Shown one piece after another: positions 8,095 through 12,122 of a stretch of 12,122 bases of DNA. This DNA is from Oligoflexia bacterium. Lineage in GTDB: Bacteria > Myxococcota_A > UBA796 > UBA2385. The stretch spans positions 1,712 to 13,833 of the forward strand of contig JAADHA010000120.1 in assembly GCA_013152105.1 (NCBI GenBank). The letters are read 5' to 3'. The stretch's first letter is position 1; every line of letters starts with the position of its first letter. A program made the translations under genes and the position numbers. The notes below the pieces were generated by a model that saw nothing but the letters and a program-made list of their open reading frames with translations, was not told the origin of the DNA and made no database searches.

Positions 8095-8996
8095 TAGTAG
8101 TAGTCCTCTTCGTTCAGACTGACGATGAAGCGAGGCATCTGCACCTGACGGGTCGTCAGCGTGCGCTCCAGGTCCTCCCAACGCTCCCGCCGTTCATCCA
8201 TGAGCAGGGAGGCTGCGTTGGTGTTCTCCTCGATGCGGGCCCCGTCGAGCGCCGTCTCGTAGGCGATGAGGCCGTGCGCCCGGGCTGGGATGGCCGGCAC
8301 CGAGGAGATGATGCTGTCCGAATCCGGCGCCGTGCTCAGCGACGACACCAGCGTCAGCGTGCGCGTCGAACCGTCGTAGGACTCCACCTCGAAGGTCTGG
8401 CCGGCGCCCGTGCCCGAGACGACCTCGAAGACCGCCCCGTCGTAGTAGCCATCCACCGCCAGGATCTTGCCGTGCTCGTCATACGGCTCCGGCGGCATGA
8501 CGACCGACGAGACCGTGGCACTGGTCGGCTTGAAGACCACCAGCTCCGAGGGCGCCCGGTAGAACCAGACCCGGACCGTCTTGGGGTAGGACAGCCCCGT
8601 AGCCCACTGGGTGTCGATGACGAGACGGTTCCGACGCAGCCACCAGACATAGCCGTTGAAGCCGATGTAGCCCGGGTATTGGGCCTGGACCTGGTCGATG
8701 GGCCAGGCGGTGTAGGACAGCCGCTTGCCCGCGTCGTCCAGGAACTCCACCAGCTTGATGGCCTCCACATAGGGCGGCAGGTCGAAGGCCGTCTCCGTCG
8801 AGGTCGACGACGGGTCCGTCCAGGTGAAGTCCTTCTTGACGAGGTTGAACCCAAGGTCCATGGCCGACAGCCGACCATAGACCTTCTCATAGGCCCGCTG
8901 GAGGTGTTCGATCATCTCCGCGTCTCCACCCCACACCTGGACGCCCTTGGCGCTCAGGAGCCGGCGCGTGTAGGCGAGGAGCTCGAAGACATTCAT
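8094..8996 (-). CDS. Probable head-tail adaptor protein (SU10-type adaptor family) with inserted beta module
   Basis: The 300-residue protein opens with a helical region typical of phage adaptors (NVFELLAYTRRLL, then AEMIEHLQRAYEKVYGRL at 27-43). A conserved-looking strand section follows, FDLPPYVEAIKLVEF (71-85), resembling the LPxxhxxhhxVE pattern of SU10-type adaptors, then WWLRRNRLVID (118-128). A C-terminal helix (about 239-284) contains ETALDGARIEENTNAASLL. Between them, about 178-232, lies a beta module, with DGYYDGAVFEVVSGTGAGQ followed by SYDGSTRTLTL, a pattern I have seen repeatedly in phage structural proteins. Adaptors form a dodecameric ring below the portal and receive the tail nozzle, which fits the gene two places downstream. 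The start overlaps the preceding stop (ATGA). The family call rests on pattern recognition only. Confidence 0.72.
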   Translation of the reverse strand: MNVFELLAYTRRLLSAKGVQVWGGDAEMIEHLQRAYEKVYGRLSAMDLGFNLVKKDFTWTDPSSTSTETAFDLPPYVEAIKLVEFLDDAGKRLSYTAWPIDQVQAQYPGYIGFNGYVWWLRRNRLVIDTQWATGLSYPKTVRVWFYRAPSELVVFKPTSATVSSVVMPPEPYDEHGKILAVDGYYDGAVFEVVSGTGAGQTFEVESYDGSTRTLTLVSSLSTAPDSDSIISSVPAIPARAHGLIAYETALDGARIEENTNAASLLMDERRERWEDLERTLTTRQVQMPRFIVSLNEEDYY

Positions 8997-9496
8997 TCGT
9001 CCATCCCCAGCAGGATCCGCTTCTTCTGCGCCCGCGTCAGGTCACGCTCAGCCATGCGCTGGGTGTCCTTGGCCATGTGCTTGCGCAGGCGCTCGACATC
9101 CTTGGGGTTACGCCCGTCGACGCCAAGCCGACGGGCGGCGTCCACCCAATCGCGGAAACGGGCGAAGCGGTCGCCGACCCCGGCGCGCCTCGCCCGCTCC
9201 CGAACTTCCTCGTTGTGCGCCCGCTTCCACCGCAGGAAGCTCATCATCCGCTCCTCGTGGTTGTTGCCACGGAACCTCGACAGGTCGTAGGTCCGCAGGT
9301 ACTCCACGATGCGCATGTCCGGGTCCCGGTAGGTGCCATCCGGGTTCTCGATGGTCATCACCCACACATACTTGCCGAAGGCGTTGGGGATGAACCGGAC
9401 GAGCTCCCAGCGCTGGATCTCGTTGTTCCACAGGAACTCCAGGTGACGGTCGATGCGCTTGACCGCCGCCTTGACACCGTCCGGGACCACACGCAT
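8993..9496 (-). CDS. Phage head-tail region protein of unknown function, basic helical C-terminus (167 aa)
   Basis: The start at 9496 is preferred because it forms TGATG with the preceding stop and has GGAGG nine bases upstream. Upstream in-frame codons would overlap two other genes. The N-terminal part (VKAAVKRIDRHLEFLWNNE then RWELVR) resembles, from memory, small phage proteins near the head-tail genes that begin with a helix followed by a WN...RWE strand pattern. The middle contains a strand-like YVWVMTIE. The C-terminal half (about 80-167) is strongly charged and helical, with many Arg, Lys, Glu and Asp, which could bind nucleic acid or pack as a coiled bundle. It overlaps the adaptor gene by four bases (ATGA). 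The function is not established. Confidence 0.85.
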   Translation of the reverse strand: MRVVPDGVKAAVKRIDRHLEFLWNNEIQRWELVRFIPNAFGKYVWVMTIENPDGTYRDPDMRIVEYLRTYDLSRFRGNNHEERMMSFLRWKRAHNEEVRERARRAGVGDRFARFRDWVDAARRLGVDGRNPKDVERLRKHMAKDTQRMAERDLTRAQKKRILLGMDE

Positions 9497-9891
9497 CAGG
9501 GGGTACCTCCGAGGGCCGTGATGAGGGCGTCGCGGATGGTCGTAGCGGACTCGTTGCAGGGCACGGACCCGCCCCCCTGGAAGTAGAGGATCGACTGCGT
9601 CGCATCGTCCGGGTCCTCCTCGATGCGAGTGAGGTTCTCCAGGGCGATGTACAGGGTCCTCCCGTCCGGGAAGGACGAGGTCCGCATGGTGTTGGTCGTG
9701 ACGGAGGCCTTGATGTCCGCCGCCGTCTCGTCGTAGGTGTGGACGGTCCCGTCGCGCAGGAGGACCTGCGCCTGGGCGCCCGAGACACCTTCGAGCTCCC
9801 AGACGGCGCAGACATACTCCTCGTCGAAGTAGCCAGTCCCGCCGCCGGGCTCGCTGAGAGTCACGATGCCGGTGTTCACCGGAAGGGGCAT
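9496..9891 (-). CDS. Small phage protein of unknown function (131 aa)
   Basis: A perfect AGGAGG fixes the ATG at 9891. The product is acidic and probably mixed alpha/beta. It has a short N-terminal strand (GIVTLSE), a glycine turn, strands around YVCAVWEL and AQVLLRDG, a strand around TLYIALENLTRIEED (about 79-93), and a C-terminal helix (TTIRDALITAL). There are two cysteines and no signal or membrane segment. I do not recognise the family. It lies between the capsid-proximal gene and the adaptor module, so a head-completion or minor head role is plausible but unproven. Its TGA stop overlaps the next start by one base (TGATG), indicating coupled translation. Confidence 0.85.
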   Translation of the reverse strand: MPLPVNTGIVTLSEPGGGTGYFDEEYVCAVWELEGVSGAQAQVLLRDGTVHTYDETAADIKASVTTNTMRTSSFPDGRTLYIALENLTRIEEDPDDATQSILYFQGGGSVPCNESATTIRDALITALGGTP

Positions 9892-9899
9892 GGCTCAGT

Positions 9900-9905
9900 C
9901 CTCCT
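9900..9905 (-). promoter_or_regulatory. Perfect AGGAGG ribosome-binding site overlapping the preceding stop codon
   Basis: AGGAGG lies eight bases before the ATG at 9891 and shares bases with the TAG stop of the preceding gene (9906-9904). This fixes the start of the 131-aa gene and implies termination and initiation are physically linked here. Confidence 0.8.
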
Positions 9906-10539
9906 AGTCCACGAAGGGCGGTCCGAACTGGAAGTAGAACTTGTCGCCGCCCGCCAGCGAGGTGTGCTGGAAGCAGGGCGGGTCCGCGATGATCGTGAAG
10001 TCCGCCACGCTGACCGAGGTGTTCCGCATGGCGTTCTTGATGGTGTTCAGGTCGCTGCCGCCGGCCTGCTGGATGCCCTTGGAGTCGGCCTTCTTGATGT
10101 GCATGGGCAGGCCCACACGCGCCTGACCAGCCGCGATGCAAGGAGCGATGTTCATCTTGTCACCCGCCCCCACACCGGAGATGGCCAGGATTTCGATGGA
10201 CCCGACATGCATGAAGACCTTCTGGCCGTAGGTCGTGTTGGAGCCGCCAGCCGTGACCGCACAGGTGATGTCGTCGTGGATGGGCTGCCGGAACTGGTCC
10301 AGGCCGCGCACCCGCACCTTCACACTCGCCGTGTTGTCGGAGTCGATGACATTCACCTGCATGTTCAGGGCCGGCATCACCCAGTGGTTCGTCGGGACGA
10401 TGATCGACCCGGCCTGGACGGTCGTCAGGTCCTTGGACCCGACGATGTAGCCCGCCCCGTACCACGGGATGGCCACCGACCACATCCGCAGACCAGCCGT
10501 CAGCGAGTCGCCGAAGTCGGAGTTCTTGCGCTTGAGCAT
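9904..10539 (-). CDS. Phage structural protein of unknown role; capsid decoration candidate
   Basis: The start chosen is the ATG at 10539, preceded by GGAGAGA at good spacing, giving 211 residues. An upstream in-frame ATG at 10572 would add 11 residues but lies within the hairpin region and lacks a Shine-Dalgarno. The protein is rich in beta-strand-like alternation (IIVPTNHWVM, ALNMQVNVID, SVKVRVRGLDQF) and has a central segment in which VRGLDQFRQPIHDDIT is followed by Gly-rich turns and strands. No signal peptide or membrane segment is seen. It sits immediately after the major capsid gene, where head decoration or minor head proteins are commonly encoded. That position and its beta character are the only reasons for the suggested role. 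It ends in TAG, which overlaps the ribosome-binding site of the next gene. Confidence 0.85.
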   Translation of the reverse strand: MLKRKNSDFGDSLTAGLRMWSVAIPWYGAGYIVGSKDLTTVQAGSIIVPTNHWVMPALNMQVNVIDSDNTASVKVRVRGLDQFRQPIHDDITCAVTAGGSNTTYGQKVFMHVGSIEILAISGVGAGDKMNIAPCIAAGQARVGLPMHIKKADSKGIQQAGGSDLNTIKNAMRNTSVSVADFTIIADPPCFQHTSLAGGDKFYFQFGPPFVD

Positions 10540-10556
10540 GTCTCTCTCCAGGCTGC

Positions 10557-10586
10557 GGGGCCGGGGGCGCAAAGCCCCCTAGCCCC
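10557..10586 (-). terminator. GC-rich hairpin just after the capsid gene (attenuator or mRNA-stabilising element)
   Basis: Two nested perfect stems are visible. The inner stem GGGGGC/GCCCCC (10563-10568 with 10574-10579) closes a five-base loop. The outer stem GGGGC/GCCCC (10557-10561 with 10582-10586) is separated from it by a 1-versus-2-base internal loop. The hairpin begins eight bases past the capsid stop codon. No U-run follows on the minus strand, so it is not a canonical intrinsic terminator. It may slow polymerase, protect the capsid mRNA 3' end, or prevent ribosomes re-initiating downstream. The whole gap is 10540-10594. Confidence 0.5.
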
Positions 10587-10594
10587 TACTCACA

Positions 10595-11935
10595 TCAGGC
10601 GGTGAACTGGTCCACGCGGTACGGCTCCTGCAGGCCTCGGATCACACCGTGGACATTCCGCCGCGGCGTGCCGAAGTTGCTGTAGAAGAGCAGCGTCGCC
10701 TCCCAGCCCATCTGGTCCGGCAGCCGACTGAACATGTTGTCGCGGTCCATCCAGTAGAAGCCGCCCTGGTTGTAGCAGTAGAGCTCACTCATGGTGAGCA
10801 TCCACCAGTGGCCAGGGAGACAGTCCTTGTCGACCAGGATGGGCCGGCCAGCGAAGGTCAGCGCGGTGTAGCCACCCGCCAGGACCGTGGTGTTCGGGAA
10901 GCGCTTCTCAGGCGAGAGCACCTCCACGCCGTAGTAGTTCTCCAGCGCGTAGGTCGTGTAGTGCGCCAGCGACTGGTTGGCCGCCTGACCACCACGACGG
11001 CGGATCAGCGACTGCATCTGGTGGAGGATGGCGTCGTTGAGCGGCACCGGCGAGGAGGTGAAGTCCATCACCGCCGAAGCCCACCGCTCGTTCCCAGCGT
11101 CGGACGGGTCGATGTTCGCCACGGCGCTGGAGTCGTCCACCCAAGCCAGCAGCCCCTGGACCTCAGCGTTCCAGGCGTCCTGGTCGCTGTTGCCCGAGGT
11201 GAGACCGGTCTTCGAGGCCTTCACCAGGAAGTCGCTGGCGGTCGTCCCGGACGGCGCCGAGTCCACGGTCACCGTGTTGGGCGTCGCCGAGTAGTCGATG
11301 GCCGTGATCTTGCAGGTCCCCCGGAAGGTCCCCGAGGAACTGTAGACGGCCACGACATCGTTGACCTCCAGGAACTTGGCCCCATCCGGGTCCACCGAGG
11401 CCGAGGGCCAGCACTGCTGACCACCAGGGTTGTAGACGCTCAGGGTGTTGCCCGAGACCGCGGAGAGCTGGCACAGCTTGCCAGAACCATCCCCGCTGAT
11501 GTGCTGACGGTTGAGGTCGTTCGCCAGGTCCAGGGTGAGACCCTTCATCTCCACCTCCAGGGCGGATTCGAAGGCCCCCTCACTGGTCGCCGAGGCCTGA
11601 ATGGCCGGCTCGGTGATGGCGAAGCGACCGGTGTTGAACCGCATCGTGATCTGGCCAGCGATGCGGTTGCCGGATCCGTCCACGGCAGTGCCCTGGAAGG
11701 CCGGCTCGGGAAGCTTGTCGAGCTCACCACGAGCCCCCACAGCGTTCCGGTTGCCCTGGAGGATGACCGGCACAACGGCATACTTGCCGCGGACCTCCTT
11801 CCCAGACCGCCGCACCCGACCGAAGAACTCGGCGTTGCGGTTGATCTGGTCCGTCAGCCCGTGGACCGTGTAGTCCTCCTTCAGGTAGCCCTGGATCGCC
11901 GCGAGGACGGTGGCAGCGCTCAGGTCGAGTGCCAT
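10595..11935 (-). CDS. Major capsid protein (HK97-like fold), with inserted beta domain
   Basis: The 446-residue protein has the layout of an HK97-fold major capsid protein. An N-terminal helix (1-30) is followed by an extended basic stretch resembling an E-loop (about 41-90, containing GKEVRGKYAV), a central P/A-domain region, and a C-terminal core with the characteristic GRPILVDKDC (363-372) and a WEATLLFYSNFG strand (411-422). Residues about 153-243 look like an extra beta-rich domain: they are Gly/Ser/Thr/Val-rich, with alternating hydrophobics, and carry C155, C175 and C208. Hundreds of copies would form the icosahedral shell. The gene has its own AAGGAG site and is followed by a hairpin in the only sizeable gap of the block. 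Family assignment is by motif memory and position; an unrelated structural protein is unlikely given the neighbours. Confidence 0.82.
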   Translation of the reverse strand: MALDLSAATVLAAIQGYLKEDYTVHGLTDQINRNAEFFGRVRRSGKEVRGKYAVVPVILQGNRNAVGARGELDKLPEPAFQGTAVDGSGNRIAGQITMRFNTGRFAITEPAIQASATSEGAFESALEVEMKGLTLDLANDLNRQHISGDGSGKLCQLSAVSGNTLSVYNPGGQQCWPSASVDPDGAKFLEVNDVVAVYSSSGTFRGTCKITAIDYSATPNTVTVDSAPSGTTASDFLVKASKTGLTSGNSDQDAWNAEVQGLLAWVDDSSAVANIDPSDAGNERWASAVMDFTSSPVPLNDAILHQMQSLIRRRGGQAANQSLAHYTTYALENYYGVEVLSPEKRFPNTTVLAGGYTALTFAGRPILVDKDCLPGHWWMLTMSELYCYNQGGFYWMDRDNMFSRLPDQMGWEATLLFYSNFGTPRRNVHGVIRGLQEPYRVDQFTA

Positions 11936-12114
11936 TACTGCCTACTCCTTTCCTCTTGAGCTTGGCGTACGGAGTCGAGCGCCCGCCGCAGACGGTGGGA
12001 GAACATCCCCGAGTCGAAGAAGCCACCCGGGAGCTGGCTCGGAGGCGGGGGCTGCGGCTCGCCGACGATGGCGGCCTGCCCCGGAGGCGGCGGCACAGAC
12101 GGCGTCTGGCTCAT
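11935..12114 (-). CDS. Small proline-rich protein upstream of major capsid protein (possibly the 3' part of a longer gene)
   Basis: From the ATG at 12114 the frame encodes 59 residues ending in TAA, which overlaps the capsid start codon by one base (TAATG). The N-terminal half is proline-rich (VPPPPG at residues 7-12, PQPPPPS at 20-26). The C-terminal third is a basic, probably helical stretch ending in QEERSRQ. A GGAGGAG sits directly before the ATG, too close for ideal spacing, and the frame stays open to the window edge. The ATG may therefore be internal to a longer protein such as a scaffold or portal C-terminus, which would suit its place just before the capsid gene. I do not recognise a family. 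The reading frame is convincing because of its coupling to the next gene; the function is unknown. Confidence 0.6.
   Translation of the reverse strand: MSQTPSVPPPPGQAAIVGEPQPPPPSQLPGGFFDSGMFSHRLRRALDSVRQAQEERSRQ
11945..11950 (-). promoter_or_regulatory. Ribosome-binding site of the major capsid gene (AAGGAG)
   Basis: AAGGAG lies nine bases before the capsid ATG at 11935, inside the 3' end of the preceding small gene. It supports that start, and suggests the capsid can load ribosomes independently as well as by coupling through TAATG. This would fit the high capsid demand of a virion. Confidence 0.75.
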
Positions 12115-12122
12115 CTCCTCCA

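Noticed and set aside
9497..10141. N-terminal extension of the 167-aa gene to 10141
   Set aside because: It would overlap two better-supported genes, and its residues are shadow-like. The TGATG start at 9496 has a GGAGG site.
10649..11959. A 436-codon plus-strand frame opposite the capsid gene
   Set aside because: This is the same antisense-mirror effect. The minus-strand product has recognisable capsid motifs and a good ribosome-binding site.
1..12122. tRNA genes, CRISPR arrays, insertion sequences, attachment sites
   Set aside because: None was seen. The coding density leaves only one gap above 50 bases (10540-10594), and it holds a hairpin rather than any of these.

Overview
The window is a densely packed structural-gene block of a tailed bacteriophage (or prophage). 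Every credible gene lies on the minus strand, so transcription runs from high to low coordinates. The DNA is GC-rich by eye (roughly 60-65%), ribosome-binding sites are of the classic AGGAGG type, and no host gene, integrase, tRNA, transposase or CRISPR array is visible. The host cannot be named; a high-GC bacterium is the only reasonable inference.

Layout in the direction of transcription: a 59-codon proline-rich reading frame (12114-11935) runs into an HK97-like major capsid protein (11935-10595). A GC-rich hairpin follows in the only real intergenic gap (10540-10594). Next come three small, poorly recognised structural genes (211, 131 and 167 aa), a probable head-tail adaptor of the type seen in phage SU10 and relatives (8996-8094), and a small beta-rich protein (8094-7672). 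A giant gene of about 1,877 codons (7672-2040) follows. It has the ends and the C-terminal beta-propeller signature of a tail nozzle/hub protein, with four laminin-G/concanavalin-like domains in the middle. It is interrupted by an apparent -1 frameshift near 6240. After it come a 73-aa protein and three consecutive genes that look like internal virion (ejection) proteins. The last of these runs off the left edge.

The genes form one translationally coupled operon: most junctions are 1-base (TAATG or TGATG), 4-base (ATGA), 7-base or 17-base overlaps. No promoter is visible, so transcription presumably starts upstream of 12122.

Capsid, adaptor, nozzle and ejection-like proteins follow one another with no tail-tube, sheath or tape-measure gene among them. 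I infer a short-tailed (podovirus-like) virion. The most noteworthy features are the lectin-like domain array embedded in the nozzle, the frameshift inside it, small beta modules inserted into the capsid and adaptor, and two adjacent ejection-like proteins that share a QQPQP plus Met/Phe-rich tail.
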